DNA from: an uncultured Parabacteroides sp.
GTDB lineage: Bacteria; Bacteroidota; Bacteroidia; Bacteroidales; Tannerellaceae
Length of the DNA: 64,000 nucleotides
Direction: 5' to 3'
NCBI RefSeq assembly: GCF_947855115.1
Contig: NZ_CANTZW010000013.1
Location: forward strand, 50,156-114,155
Shown: positions 46,045 through 55,477 of the stretch, piece after piece
Position numbering within the stretch: the stretch's first letter is position 1
Layout of the letters: the number at the start of each line of letters is the position of its first letter
The notes under the pieces: generated by a model
What the model saw: only the letters and a program-made list of their open reading frames with translations
What the model was told of the DNA's origin: nothing
Databases searched by the model: none
Made by a program: the position numbers and the translations under genes

Positions 46045-47061
46045 ATGGCGAGAAGAACAACTTCATATTACGGACGTAAATATACGATAGCGACACCTGT
46101 GACCCATTTGTACATGCTTTGCGCTTGTATTTTCTGTTGGATCGTGGGATATGTGGATTCGGTAGGGTATCCCGTGTATGGAGAGGTAACGGCTCCTCCT
46201 TTATGGAATGCTCTTTGTCTGGTTCTTCCGGGTAAGTTATTTACTTATTTGATAGGTTTTTTGTTGATGGCTGGCGGTGCGTTCCTGGTACATCGGGCAA
46301 ACTATGCCTTGATGTTGATCCGTGAGAAAACATTGCTTCCTTTTCTTCTCTATGCCTTGTTGACAAGTACAAATCCGGATTTTTTCCCGTTGAAATCGAC
46401 CTCGGTCGGGGTATTTTGCCTGATATTGGCCCTTTACCAATTGTTTACCTCTTATCATGCCCCGGACGCTACGGATAAAGCTTATAACGCATCCTTGATT
46501 ATCAGTGTCGGGAGCCTGTTGTGGATACACATCCTTTGGTTCCTGCCCTTGTTTTGGTTGGGGATGTATAATTTCAGGACTTTGAATGTCCGTACGTTTG
46601 TCGCTTCCCTGCTAGGGATCCTGACCGTTTATTGGTTTGTTTTCGGCTGGTGCGTTTGGGTACGGGATTTCACTGCGTTTACCATACCTTTCGCTTCATT
46701 GTTCAAGATCCGTTTCCTTACCTTACTGGGAGCGGGGATCATAGATTGGATACCGATTTTTTTAGTGGCGGGATTAACGGTTGTCGCCTCGCTAAACATC
46801 ATTACGCATGAGTATGAGGATAATTTGCGTACCCGTCAGTTTCTTTCTTTTTTGATCGCTATGGCCATTTGGTCGTTTGGATTGTTCTTTATCTATGAGC
46901 AATCGTCCGAGGAATTTCTGGAAATGGCCTGTGTACCGGCGTCTATCCTGATCGCCCATTTCTTTACGGTGAACCGGGGGAAATATATCTTTGGGCTTTT
47001 CCATTTCTCGATAGCTATGTTTATCGCACTATTAATTATACGTATATGGAATTTCTTATAG
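46045..47061 (+). CDS. Multi-pass membrane protein of unknown function
   Basis: The protein has 338 residues from the ATG at 46045 (MARRTTSYYGRKY). About eight to ten hydrophobic segments span the length, for example LYMLCACIFCWIVGYV, LFTYLIGFLLMAGGAFLV and LLGIDWIP-like turns. I do not recognise the family with confidence; it resembles Bacteroidetes-only membrane proteins of unknown function. Its end overlaps the start of the DedA-like gene by 16 bp, so the two are probably co-expressed. Confidence 0.75.
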   Translation: MARRTTSYYGRKYTIATPVTHLYMLCACIFCWIVGYVDSVGYPVYGEVTAPPLWNALCLVLPGKLFTYLIGFLLMAGGAFLVHRANYALMLIREKTLLPFLLYALLTSTNPDFFPLKSTSVGVFCLILALYQLFTSYHAPDATDKAYNASLIISVGSLLWIHILWFLPLFWLGMYNFRTLNVRTFVASLLGILTVYWFVFGWCVWVRDFTAFTIPFASLFKIRFLTLLGAGIIDWIPIFLVAGLTVVASLNIITHEYEDNLRTRQFLSFLIAMAIWSFGLFFIYEQSSEEFLEMACVPASILIAHFFTVNRGKYIFGLFHFSIAMFIALLIIRIWNFL

Positions 47062-47495
47062 CCTACGGGTATATTGGGGTGTTTATCGCCTCTTTCTTAG
47101 CGGCTACGATCTTGCCATTCAGCAGCGAGGTCGTGTTGACAGGTGTTTTGCTGGCGGGTTCGGCCTATTGGCCTTGCATGATCGCCGCTACGCTTGGTAA
47201 TTTCTTGGGAGGGATGAGCTGCTATTGGTTGGGAATGTTGGGAAAGGTAGAGTGGATCGAGAAATACCTGAAGCTAGACCCGGTGAAACTACAGAAGGTG
47301 CAAGATTGGATCAAAGGAAAAGGCTCTTGGATGGGATTTTTCGTTTTCCTTCCCGGTATCGGTGATTTTATCGCTGTCGCTTTGGGTTTCCTGCGGGCTA
47401 ATATATGGATCGTCGCGATCTCTATGTTCCTGGGAAAAGCGATTCGTTATTGGGTTTGGATGGAGTTTGTCTATAAGGTGCAGTCTATGTTATGA
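47046..47495 (+). CDS. DedA/VTT-domain membrane protein, YqaA-like
   Basis: The protein has 149 residues, short for DedA but normal for the YqaA branch. It shows the VTT-domain pattern: FLAATILPFSSEVVLTGVLL, then GNFLGGMSCYWLG, then a re-entrant FFVFLPGIGDFIAVALGFLR. Such proteins act in lipid scrambling or membrane homeostasis. The 3' end overlaps the convergent flippase gene by 6 bp. Confidence 0.87.
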   Translation: MEFLIAYGYIGVFIASFLAATILPFSSEVVLTGVLLAGSAYWPCMIAATLGNFLGGMSCYWLGMLGKVEWIEKYLKLDPVKLQKVQDWIKGKGSWMGFFVFLPGIGDFIAVALGFLRANIWIVAISMFLGKAIRYWVWMEFVYKVQSML

Positions 47496-48773
47496 TACCT
47501 TTCTCCGCTCCTTATACTTGAGTCGTAGATATTCCCAGTCTTTGCGATTGGGGATAAGCTCCGTGAACGTAGTTGAGGTTTGCCGCATAAATACGCTCAA
47601 GGAAAAGATCAGCATGGTCGTGAAGGCGATGCTGGTACTGACAGCAGACCCGGTTATACCATAAAGAGGAATCAAGATAGATCCGGCTATTAATAATGTG
47701 ACCAACCCGACACAGGAACTTGCGGCGCTATATCGTATTTTGCCGCTACCTATGAAATAATGGCCGACAATGCTGTTACAGCCTAATGTGACAATACCTG
47801 CCGATAAACCTATTATAACATTCCGTATCCCCTTGAACTCGGCGCTGAAAAGGTAGTCTGTGTATACCCATTCCGGAATGAGTAAAATACATCCCATTAC
47901 AAATGTCATGGCGCAGAAAGTTAATTTTAAGAGTTGCAGGGTAATATGCTTTTGCTCGGCCACGTTCGTGGTCTTGGCTACATTACTATATTCTATGAAA
48001 CTTACGCTGCGGCTGATATGCCATACGCTTTCGGATATTTTTGTTCCCGCGTCGAGCAAGCCTACGCCTCCCAACCCACTGAAACGTTCTATAAGAAAAT
48101 AGTTCAAACGGGTGGTACAAGTCTCCGCTAATCCGTCTGCGCCTGCCCATAGGCCATAGGCAAACATTTCCTTTAATATCTTATAGAGAGGTTTTCCTGC
48201 CGGTCGAGGAGTCTCTTTGAAAAGATAAGGTACAAGCATGACCAAGCTGGCCGCTAAAGCGATGCCATTCGTGGTATATAGTCCCCACACATAGGATTGT
48301 ACCCCTTGCCGGCCTGCCCCATAATAAAGATAGAGGAGGATGAAAAACAGCAATCCTCCCTGTAGGATAAAGGTCAGGTTAAACCCCTTGATATTGTCTT
48401 TTCCCAATAGAAACCGGGCATTGGCGGCGACGATCGAGTTTAATATCGCCAACAGATAGATATCCAGCCAATAAGCAGTCGGTAAAAGTCCTGTGAAATA
48501 CATGAACACACAAGCGATGGCAGAGCCTACGAAAGTCCAAAGGTATGCCGGAAGAAAGATCGTCCGCATGGAATAGCGGTTCATGAAATAAACGATCGTG
48601 CCCCCGCTAAGTATCCCGTTGAAAATTACGGCGATATTTACCGATGCGACAATCAAGCCAACCATACCGACTCCCTGTATGCCTAGTGCCTTTGCGTTGA
48701 TAAAGATTAGCGCCAGGTTAAGAAGGGCTATCAGATAGCGTGTCCCGATTGTTCCCAGTATCTTTTTCAGCAT
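47490..48773 (-). CDS. Polysaccharide flippase-like membrane protein (MOP superfamily)
   Basis: The protein has 427 residues with about 12 membrane helices, beginning RYLIALLNLALIFINAKALGI as is typical of Wzx-like flippases and O-antigen exporters. The pattern continues with AASLVMLVPYLFKE and EWVYTDYLFSAEFKG. It would move lipid-linked sugars across the inner membrane. No polysaccharide cluster surrounds it. It begins 7 bp after the deacylase gene, so it is probably in that operon. Confidence 0.82.
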   Translation of the reverse strand: MLKKILGTIGTRYLIALLNLALIFINAKALGIQGVGMVGLIVASVNIAVIFNGILSGGTIVYFMNRYSMRTIFLPAYLWTFVGSAIACVFMYFTGLLPTAYWLDIYLLAILNSIVAANARFLLGKDNIKGFNLTFILQGGLLFFILLYLYYGAGRQGVQSYVWGLYTTNGIALAASLVMLVPYLFKETPRPAGKPLYKILKEMFAYGLWAGADGLAETCTTRLNYFLIERFSGLGGVGLLDAGTKISESVWHISRSVSFIEYSNVAKTTNVAEQKHITLQLLKLTFCAMTFVMGCILLIPEWVYTDYLFSAEFKGIRNVIIGLSAGIVTLGCNSIVGHYFIGSGKIRYSAASSCVGLVTLLIAGSILIPLYGITGSAVSTSIAFTTMLIFSLSVFMRQTSTTFTELIPNRKDWEYLRLKYKERRKVS

Positions 48774-48780
48774 AAAACTA

Positions 48781-49836
48781 TTACAGTTGTAAACCCTCTA
48801 ATAATCGTACATATGTATCGATCGCCTCCCGGATTTCCATGCCTCGGATAAATTCGTCGGCAGAATGAGAGCGTGCCGAATTTCCCGGTCCTATCTTTAC
48901 GGAAGGGAAACGCATGAGCGCCTGATCGCTGAGCGTAGGAGAGCCAAAAGGTTCTTTGCCCATTAAGATAGCCCGTTGGACAAATGGATGATCCAGCTCC
49001 GTGCGGGTGGAGCTGAGACGGAAGCTGCGGGCTTTGATCTCGCAATGCACCTTTTCCTGGATCAACTCAAACAGCCGCTCGTTCGTATAGAACTCGTTGG
49101 TACGGATATCCACGGTAAACTCGCATTTGTCGGGAACAACATTATGCTGTGTCCCTGCGTGGATGATCGTGACGGTCATCTTCACCGGTCCGAGGAAATC
49201 GCTTTTTTCCGGGAATTGATAGGTACTGAACCATTCGATCTCCTTCATGGCCAACGTGATGGCGTTGATACCTTCGTTACGGGCGGCGTGCCCGGCCTTT
49301 CCGGTAGAGGTACAATCCAGTACCATAAGCCCCTTCTCGGCTACGGCGGGTTGCATACCCGTGGGTTCCCCTACGATGGCGAAGGCTATGGGAGGAAGTT
49401 CGGTCAATGCGCTTTCGATACCGTTTTTCCCGGATACCTCTTCTTCGCAGGAGGCTAAGAAGATTAGGTTGTAGGGCTGTTTCTTTTGGCTTAAGATACA
49501 GAAAGCCTCATAAAGGGAGACTACGCTTGCGCCTGCGTCGTTGCTTCCGAGGCCGTATAGCTTGTCATCATCGGTTTCTTCAGGAGTGAACGGATCTTTA
49601 GTCCAACCGGAGGCGGGCTTGACGGTGTCTATATGGGAGTTAAGCAAAAGAGTCGGTTTACCGAAATCAAAATCCGGGGCGATGATCCATAGGTTGTTGC
49701 CTTTACGAAATACCTTATGCCCGGCCTTTTGCCATTCTGCTTGCAGGAAGTCCGCTACGGCAGTCTCGTCTCGGCTGAAAGACGGACGGGAGATCATGCC
49801 TTTTAATAAATCGATCGCTTCATAATATCTTTCCAT
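48781..49836 (-). CDS. argE: M20 family deacylase, acetylornithine deacetylase-like
   Basis: The protein has 351 residues. It has the two-zinc M20 site: NSHIDTV (His and catalytic Asp), the bridging GLGSNDAGASV (Asp), the catalytic and zinc glutamates in ASCEEEVSGKNG, and VGEPTGM; a dimerisation domain lies between. Length and motifs fit the Bacteroidetes ArgE-type enzyme, which removes acetyl or succinyl from ornithine for arginine synthesis. No other arginine genes are adjacent, so the specific substrate is an inference. Confidence 0.78.
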   Translation of the reverse strand: MERYYEAIDLLKGMISRPSFSRDETAVADFLQAEWQKAGHKVFRKGNNLWIIAPDFDFGKPTLLLNSHIDTVKPASGWTKDPFTPEETDDDKLYGLGSNDAGASVVSLYEAFCILSQKKQPYNLIFLASCEEEVSGKNGIESALTELPPIAFAIVGEPTGMQPAVAEKGLMVLDCTSTGKAGHAARNEGINAITLAMKEIEWFSTYQFPEKSDFLGPVKMTVTIIHAGTQHNVVPDKCEFTVDIRTNEFYTNERLFELIQEKVHCEIKARSFRLSSTRTELDHPFVQRAILMGKEPFGSPTLSDQALMRFPSVKIGPGNSARSHSADEFIRGMEIREAIDTYVRLLEGLQL

Positions 49837-49886
49837 ATTCTATCTTGGGGATTTTATAGTTCTCGTTGTCTTTATCGTCATTTCTG

Positions 49887-49978
49887 TTGTAGAGACGTAG
49901 CGTGCCGTGTCTCTTTCTTGAAATAGGGTATTTAGTTACTATCGGATAGTGGGAGACGCGGCACGCTACGTCTCTACA
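49887..49978 (+). repeat. REP-like inverted-pair element, copy G (divergent)
   Basis: Forward spacer (ACTATCGGATAGTGGG), but with changed arms: the left arm reads GACGTAGCGTGCCGTGTC and the right arm GACGCGGCACGCTACGTC. Each arm is no longer a perfect palindrome, yet the two arms are complementary to each other except at one position. The right arm encodes the end of ribF. Confidence 0.88.
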
Positions 49979-50901
49979 GCGGACAGTAAATTATTTACGG
50001 TGCATCTGTCTTTCTCCAGTTGGGCTTTCAACGCCTCTAAGGAATCGAATTTGATATCTCCGCGTATGTATTGGACGAATGAGACACGAATACTGTCATT
50101 GTAGATATCTCCGGAGAAGTCCAGGATATTGACTTCCATGGATATGTTCGTTCCATTATTTAGGGTCGGGCGGTCACCGATATAAAGCATCCCCTTATAT
50201 CGTCTGCCTTCCACTTCCACCCATACGGCGTATACGCCAATACCCGGAATGACTTTAAAAGGCCCATCTACCTGTATGTTCGCCGTGGGAAATCCCAACG
50301 TACGTCCCACTTTATAGCCACTGACGATATGCCCTTGCAACTGATACGGATAAGTTAATAAATAAGCGGCTTTCGCTACATCGCCGGCTTGTAGTAATTT
50401 CCGGATCTCGGAAGAGCTGACGGCCGTATTCCCTTCATCATAGGGAGATGCTTTCAGCACCTCGATACCGCATTCGGCTCCATAAACCACATATTGCTCG
50501 AAACCATCCGTCCGATCGTGCCCGAAACGATGGTCATATCCGATCAATAAGGTTTTTACGTGCAAGCTTTTCGCTAATATAGAGGTGATGAATTCCTTGG
50601 CCGAAAGCCGTGACAACTCGATCGTGAAATCCAACACGACGCAAAAATCTACTCCGGTAGTCTCTAATTGCTGTAACTTCTCCTCGAAAGAATTTAGTAG
50701 TTTCGGTTGGTAATCCGCATGCAGTACGGCCCGGGGATGTTCCGGGAAGGTAATCACGGCCGACGGCAGGTTACGTGCTTTGGCTATCTCCTTCATCTCA
50801 TCGATCAAGAAACGGTGTCCTATATGTACTCCATCGAAAAATCCGATCGTAGCCACCAGTTCTTTTCCTATCAGTCTGTCAAAATCTCTTACAACAATCA
50901 T
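49966..50901 (-). CDS. ribF: Bifunctional riboflavin kinase / FAD synthetase
   Basis: The protein has 311 residues. The N-terminal FAD synthetase domain has ATIGFFDGVHIGHRFLI and IGYDHRFGHDRTDG; the C-terminal riboflavin kinase domain has GYKVGRTLGFPTANIQ and LYIGDRPTLNNGTNISMEVN. It makes FMN and FAD. The last residues (VET) and the stop codon TAG are read from REP-like copy G. In the usual form of the element this frame would continue, so the changed bases (GACGTAG in place of GACGGGG) create the stop. A -7 box lies at 50935-50942. Confidence 0.95.
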   Translation of the reverse strand: MIVVRDFDRLIGKELVATIGFFDGVHIGHRFLIDEMKEIAKARNLPSAVITFPEHPRAVLHADYQPKLLNSFEEKLQQLETTGVDFCVVLDFTIELSRLSAKEFITSILAKSLHVKTLLIGYDHRFGHDRTDGFEQYVVYGAECGIEVLKASPYDEGNTAVSSSEIRKLLQAGDVAKAAYLLTYPYQLQGHIVSGYKVGRTLGFPTANIQVDGPFKVIPGIGVYAVWVEVEGRRYKGMLYIGDRPTLNNGTNISMEVNILDFSGDIYNDSIRVSFVQYIRGDIKFDSLEALKAQLEKDRCTVNNLLSAVET

Positions 50902-50934
50902 TGCGCCTTATTCATTTCAATTCCAATCGGATGA

Positions 50935-50942
50935 CAAATGTA
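50935..50942 (-). promoter_or_regulatory. -7 promoter box of ribF
   Basis: On the minus strand this reads TACATTTG, matching TAnnTTTG, 33 bp upstream of the ATG. No clear FMN riboswitch-like structure is visible in the short leader. Confidence 0.5.
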
Positions 50943-51023
50943 CGGGATAATTTTTAATAATCATGTTCTTATATATGGATACTTTACGTGTAAGTTTACT
51001 GTAGCCCGCACGTGCAGCGTTAT

Positions 51024-51067
51024 TGTACGCTTGTCGCAGTAGCGCTGTACGTACGGTGCGATGGCAC
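51024..51067. repeat. Two GTAC-containing 22-bp units upstream of the hybrid regulator
   Basis: TGTACG recurs at 51024 and 51046, a 22-bp pitch, with partial agreement over the whole unit. Weaker neighbours may exist on both sides. The stretch is unusually GC-rich and lies about 75 bp before the HTCS start. Confidence 0.4.
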
Positions 51068-51128
51068 TGCATCCCGCTTGCCGTGGAATTAGATATGTGG
51101 TTGGTTTGGTTTGTTCTTGGGAAATATC

Positions 51129-51136
51129 TATATTTG
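51129..51136 (+). promoter_or_regulatory. -7 promoter box very close to the HTCS start codon
   Basis: TATATTTG matches TAnnTTTG and ends 6 bp before the ATG at 51143, with TTTG elements about 20 bp upstream (51103-51113). If used, the transcript would be leaderless or nearly so. Confidence 0.5.
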
Positions 51137-51142
51137 CTAAAT

Positions 51143-54100
51143 ATGAGAACGAAAACTCTACTCTTTATCATAATTCTCCTGTTTTTCGGGGTATCAGGGA
51201 TCGGACTTGCGACGGAAGATATTCTATTCAATCGCTTGGGGGTACAAGACGGCCTGTCCTCCAATGAGATCACTTGTATATTGAAAGACCGGAAGGGATT
51301 CATGTGGCTGGGTACTACCTCGGGGGTAAACCGTTTTGATGGGTATGAGTTTAAGCATTATAAATACAAAGAAAGCGGGTTGCCTTTTAGGGAAGAACAT
51401 GTCTCCGAGCTTCAAGAAACCGCCGACGGACATATCTGGATAACCTATAATACAAACCAACTTTGCGTATATGATCCTGGCAACGACCGCTTTGTCCCGG
51501 AGAAGGAGGTACTAGATAGTTTGCGTCTGGAAAGTTCTCCCGCCAAGGTGTTTGTAGACAATGATAAGTTACTCTATTTCGCGACATATACGAATGAGTT
51601 TTGTCGTTACGACCAGGCGAGAGGGAAAGTTTACACTTACCCGCTGAGGAAAGAGGATGGCCGGGTTTGCGATATGAGCGATGTGGGCGATCGTCTGTAT
51701 GTGGTCCATTCCTCGGGAGTGGTAGAAGGAATAGATAAGGCATCCGGGGAATCTGTCTATCGGGATGAATACCTGGCCCAATACGCTTATGCCCAACTGT
51801 TTTATATATTTGCCGATAGTGATGGGGAACTGTGGTTTTTCTTAAATCCCGGGCATAGTAAAGGAGTTTTTCGCCTGAATCCCAAGAGCAAGGAATGGAA
51901 GCATTATACGACAGATACCCCGGTGGCTTTATCTTCTATCATGGTGCGCGACGTGGCAGAAGATATAAACGGCGATATCTGGATCGCTACCGATCATGGC
52001 GGTATCAATATCTTGGATAAACGCTTGGACCGGATGCGCTATATACGGAATAACCCGTTTAACCAAACAAGTTTGAGCCAGAATAGCGTGATTTGCTTGT
52101 ACCGGGATGATACGGGAATCATGTGGGCCGGCACTTATAAGAACGGTATCAACTATTATCATGAAAGTATTTTTAAGTTCCAGACCATCCGGTATCCTTT
52201 GGAACTGATGCGGGATGTATTTAATAATGACTTTAATTGTATCGTAGAAGATAAGGAGGGAGATCTGTGGATCGGTACGAGTGGGAACGGCCTGTTACGT
52301 TACGATCGGCAAACCGAGGAATATGTCCGTTACCGGGCGGGTCGGGAAAGCGAGAACGCTATCTCCGGCAATGTCGTGATTAGTATGGCGAAGGATCTGG
52401 ATGGCAAGTTATGGCTGGGTACTTATATGGACGGGCTGACTTGCTTTGACGGGAAGCGTTTCAAGCATTATCGGGATGTTCCGGGCAGTAAGGATGGTTT
52501 ATCCAATAATAGCGTGTATAGCTTGTATGTGGATGCCAAGAACCGCTTGTGGATCGGCACGTTGGAAGGCGGGCTGGATTGCTTGGATCAATCTACCGGG
52601 AAATGGACGTATTACCGTATGGGGGATAAGGAGAACGCGATTAACTCGGATATCGTCTATAGTCTTTCCGGGGATGAGGAGGGGAATATTGTCGTTGGAA
52701 CTTCTTTGGGAGTGAACTGGATCGATCCGGAGACTGGGACTGTTACTTCTTTTAACGGTACGAAAGACGGACGTTCCGTGTTCGAAGACCAGATCATCAA
52801 TGTCGTATTTTGCGATAGCCGCCAGTTGGTCTGGATCGGGAGCAATCACGGGTTACATATATATGATAGGCTAAATGATAAGATGTACCTGCTAGACCAT
52901 TCCTCCGGATTGCCGGATAACAATATCATGTCTGTCCTTGAGGATAAATACCATACGATCTGGGTTGGAACGAAGAATGGCTTGTTGAATATCATCCCGA
53001 ACCGAGACACGGACAATAATTATAAGTTCGACTGGAATAGCTATGATGAGAATGAAGGAGTTCAAGGACGTGTATTTAACGTGAATAGCGCTTGCCGGCT
53101 GGAAACGGGAGAGTTGGCGTTTGGCGGGACAAACGGTCTTACTTTCGTTGATCCTGCCCGGATACGTTACAATAGCTATGCTCCACCGGCGGTGATTACC
53201 GGGCTTATGGTGAATAATGTCCCGGTTATGGCGGGAGAGGCGTATGACGGGCATGTGATTTTGGATAAAGATATCACCTGTACCAATCTGTTAGAACTGG
53301 ATTATACGGAACGTAATTTCTCCTTTACCATCTCTTCTTGCTGCTATTTCCTTCCCTTGAAGAATAAATATGCGTACAAGATGGAGGGCTTTGATCCGGA
53401 ATGGACTGTCGTGGATGCCTTGGGGCGGCGTATCACCTATACGAACTTAAATCCGGGTACGTATACTTTCAAGGTAAGGGCGATGAATAACGACCGTATC
53501 TGGAGCAAGGAGGCCGTGAGCTTGCGGGTCACGATCCTGCCCCCGTTTTGGGCTACTGGATGGGCGATAGCGTTGTATATCATAGCCGGTATATTACTGG
53601 TGTGGGGCGCGATACGTTTTGTTTTCCGTATTCAGCAAAAGAAGCTGGAGGAAGAGCAAGAACGGGCCGCGGTACGCCAGCAGCATGCGGTAGACGAGAT
53701 GAAGCTTCGTTTCTTTACGAACGTGAGCCACGAGTTCCGCACGCCGCTTACATTGATCATAACCCCATTGGAGAAACTGATGAAAACGGAGAAAAACCCG
53801 GAGTCTCAACAAATATTGGGATTGATTTATCGGAACGCTGATCGGTTGCTTAAATTGGTGAACCAGCTATTAGATTTCCGCAAGATCGATGTGCAAGGGG
53901 ATAGCTTGGTTCTGTCTACCGGCGATATCGTCCCGTTCGTGCGTGATGTGGCTTATTCTTTCAAGGAGCTTTCGGAGCAAAAGCGGATTCATTTCTCTTT
54001 CTCTTCGGTCTTCACGTCTCTCTCGATGAAGTTTGACACGGATAAGGTTTTTAAAATTGTCTCTAATTTACTGAGTAACGCTTTTAAGTTTACGCCGGAG

Positions 54101-55246
54101 GGTGGTACCATCTCGGTGACGCTTAGCTTACGATTGGAGGAGGAAGGCCAGAACAAACTGGTTATCGAGGTATCGGATAGCGGTATCGGCATCCCGGTAG
54201 ATAAACAAGAAGCTATATTCGACCGCTTTTATCAGGTGGTTTCCCCGGATAAAGACAATCCCGCGGTCGGTACGGGTATCGGCCTGCACCTATGCCGGGA
54301 ATTCGTACGGATGCACCATGGGACGATAACCGTGAAAAGCGAACCGGGAGCGGGCAGTACCTTTACGGTTACGCTACCGGTGATCCCCTTGGATAATCAA
54401 GATATCATTTCTGCCCCGGAAGGAGTTGCCGAAGGCGATGTGCGATCTCCGGTTGAGGAAAGGGGGATTGATAAAGATACGTCTCCGGTGGGAAGACCAA
54501 CATTGCTGGTCGTAGACGATAACACGGACTTCCGGGAATTCATGAGATTAAGTTTGAGTAATGTTTATTCGGTTCTTACGGCGGTGGATGGGGAAGATGC
54601 GTGGAAGCTCGTTCTAGAGGAACTGCCGGATATGGTTATCAGCGATGTGATGATGCCTGTCACCGATGGCATCACCTTGTGCCGCCGGATAAAGGGAGAC
54701 ATCCGGACTTCCCATATCCCGGTGATCCTGCTGACGGCAAAGTCGGCTAAAGACAGCCAACTAGTCGGTCTGGAAGCCGGTGCGGATGATTATATCGGCA
54801 AACCTTTCAATATGGAGATGCTTCTCTTGAAGATACGGCATTTGATTGAGATGAGGAAGAAGATGCAAAAAGCCTTTATGCAGTCTTCTACCATGGGTAT
54901 CGCCCTGACAGAGGTACAAGCTAGCTCCATAGACGAGGAGTTGATGCGTAAGGCCATCGCCTATATCGAGGAGCAGATCGCCAATCCGGAGTTGTCCGTA
55001 GAGCGGTTGAGCCGGGAAATGGGCATGAGTCGTGTGAACTTCTACAAGAAATGTCTTTCCATCACGGGTAAGACTCCGGTGGAGTTGATCCGTACGGTTC
55101 GCTTAAAGCATGCGGCACAGTTGTTGGAGAAGAGCCAGATGCGGGTGAACGAGGTCGCTCTGGAGTGTGGTTTCAATGACGTGAAGCTATTCCGGAAGTA
55201 TTTTAAGGATGAGTTCGGAAGGTTACCCTCAGACTATCATAAGTAA
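51143..55246 (+). CDS. Hybrid two-component system regulator (HTCS) of a glycan locus
   Basis: The protein has 1367 residues from the ATG at 51143, which opens a signal/anchor (LLFIIILLFFGVSGIGLA). The order is: a periplasmic double propeller of Reg_prop repeats (GVQDGLSSNEITCILKDRKG, LWIGTSGNGLLRY), a Y_Y_Y domain (YKMEGFDPEWT), a membrane helix (about 806-828), HisKA with H863 in NVSHEFRTPL, a HATPase domain, a receiver with D1168 in VISDVMMP, and an AraC-type helix-turn-helix at about 1260-1365. Such one-protein sensors detect oligosaccharides and switch on adjacent glycan genes, here most likely the GH31-GH2-GH3 set. A hairpin follows at 55275-55299. Confidence 0.95.
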   Translation: MRTKTLLFIIILLFFGVSGIGLATEDILFNRLGVQDGLSSNEITCILKDRKGFMWLGTTSGVNRFDGYEFKHYKYKESGLPFREEHVSELQETADGHIWITYNTNQLCVYDPGNDRFVPEKEVLDSLRLESSPAKVFVDNDKLLYFATYTNEFCRYDQARGKVYTYPLRKEDGRVCDMSDVGDRLYVVHSSGVVEGIDKASGESVYRDEYLAQYAYAQLFYIFADSDGELWFFLNPGHSKGVFRLNPKSKEWKHYTTDTPVALSSIMVRDVAEDINGDIWIATDHGGINILDKRLDRMRYIRNNPFNQTSLSQNSVICLYRDDTGIMWAGTYKNGINYYHESIFKFQTIRYPLELMRDVFNNDFNCIVEDKEGDLWIGTSGNGLLRYDRQTEEYVRYRAGRESENAISGNVVISMAKDLDGKLWLGTYMDGLTCFDGKRFKHYRDVPGSKDGLSNNSVYSLYVDAKNRLWIGTLEGGLDCLDQSTGKWTYYRMGDKENAINSDIVYSLSGDEEGNIVVGTSLGVNWIDPETGTVTSFNGTKDGRSVFEDQIINVVFCDSRQLVWIGSNHGLHIYDRLNDKMYLLDHSSGLPDNNIMSVLEDKYHTIWVGTKNGLLNIIPNRDTDNNYKFDWNSYDENEGVQGRVFNVNSACRLETGELAFGGTNGLTFVDPARIRYNSYAPPAVITGLMVNNVPVMAGEAYDGHVILDKDITCTNLLELDYTERNFSFTISSCCYFLPLKNKYAYKMEGFDPEWTVVDALGRRITYTNLNPGTYTFKVRAMNNDRIWSKEAVSLRVTILPPFWATGWAIALYIIAGILLVWGAIRFVFRIQQKKLEEEQERAAVRQQHAVDEMKLRFFTNVSHEFRTPLTLIITPLEKLMKTEKNPESQQILGLIYRNADRLLKLVNQLLDFRKIDVQGDSLVLSTGDIVPFVRDVAYSFKELSEQKRIHFSFSSVFTSLSMKFDTDKVFKIVSNLLSNAFKFTPEGGTISVTLSLRLEEEGQNKLVIEVSDSGIGIPVDKQEAIFDRFYQVVSPDKDNPAVGTGIGLHLCREFVRMHHGTITVKSEPGAGSTFTVTLPVIPLDNQDIISAPEGVAEGDVRSPVEERGIDKDTSPVGRPTLLVVDDNTDFREFMRLSLSNVYSVLTAVDGEDAWKLVLEELPDMVISDVMMPVTDGITLCRRIKGDIRTSHIPVILLTAKSAKDSQLVGLEAGADDYIGKPFNMEMLLLKIRHLIEMRKKMQKAFMQSSTMGIALTEVQASSIDEELMRKAIAYIEEQIANPELSVERLSREMGMSRVNFYKKCLSITGKTPVELIRTVRLKHAAQLLEKSQMRVNEVALECGFNDVKLFRKYFKDEFGRLPSDYHK

Positions 55247-55274
55247 GCTTTTACTTAATAAGCGTCACATAATC

Positions 55275-55299
55275 AGGGGATATAACAAAATATCCCCTT
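55275..55299 (+). terminator. Terminator after the HTCS gene
   Basis: AGGGGATAT and ATATCCCCT form a 9-bp stem around a 6-nt loop, 28 bp after the stop, followed by an A-rich stretch; it can work on both strands. Confidence 0.7.
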
Positions 55300-55383
55300 A
55301 AAATAAACATTCTTCCCCCTGTCTTTTTACGGTTCTCCCCGTAACTCAAAACATTTGTAGCTTCCTGTCTGCGGTGAACCCTT

Positions 55384-55391
55384 TAATTTTG
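55384..55391 (+). promoter_or_regulatory. Probable -7 box of the GH31-GH2-GH3 genes
   Basis: TAATTTTG matches TAnnTTTG and lies 86 bp before the GH31 start. The nearest TTTG upstream (55354-55357) is 26 bp away, longer than the usual -33/-7 spacing, as may be expected for an activator-dependent promoter. Confidence 0.5.
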
Positions 55392-55477
55392 CCAACGAAT
55401 GAAGAACCATTTTTTCTTGTATGGAAAAACCTGTTCGGACTCATCGCTAATCGGAAATATTAAAGAATCTATAGAAT

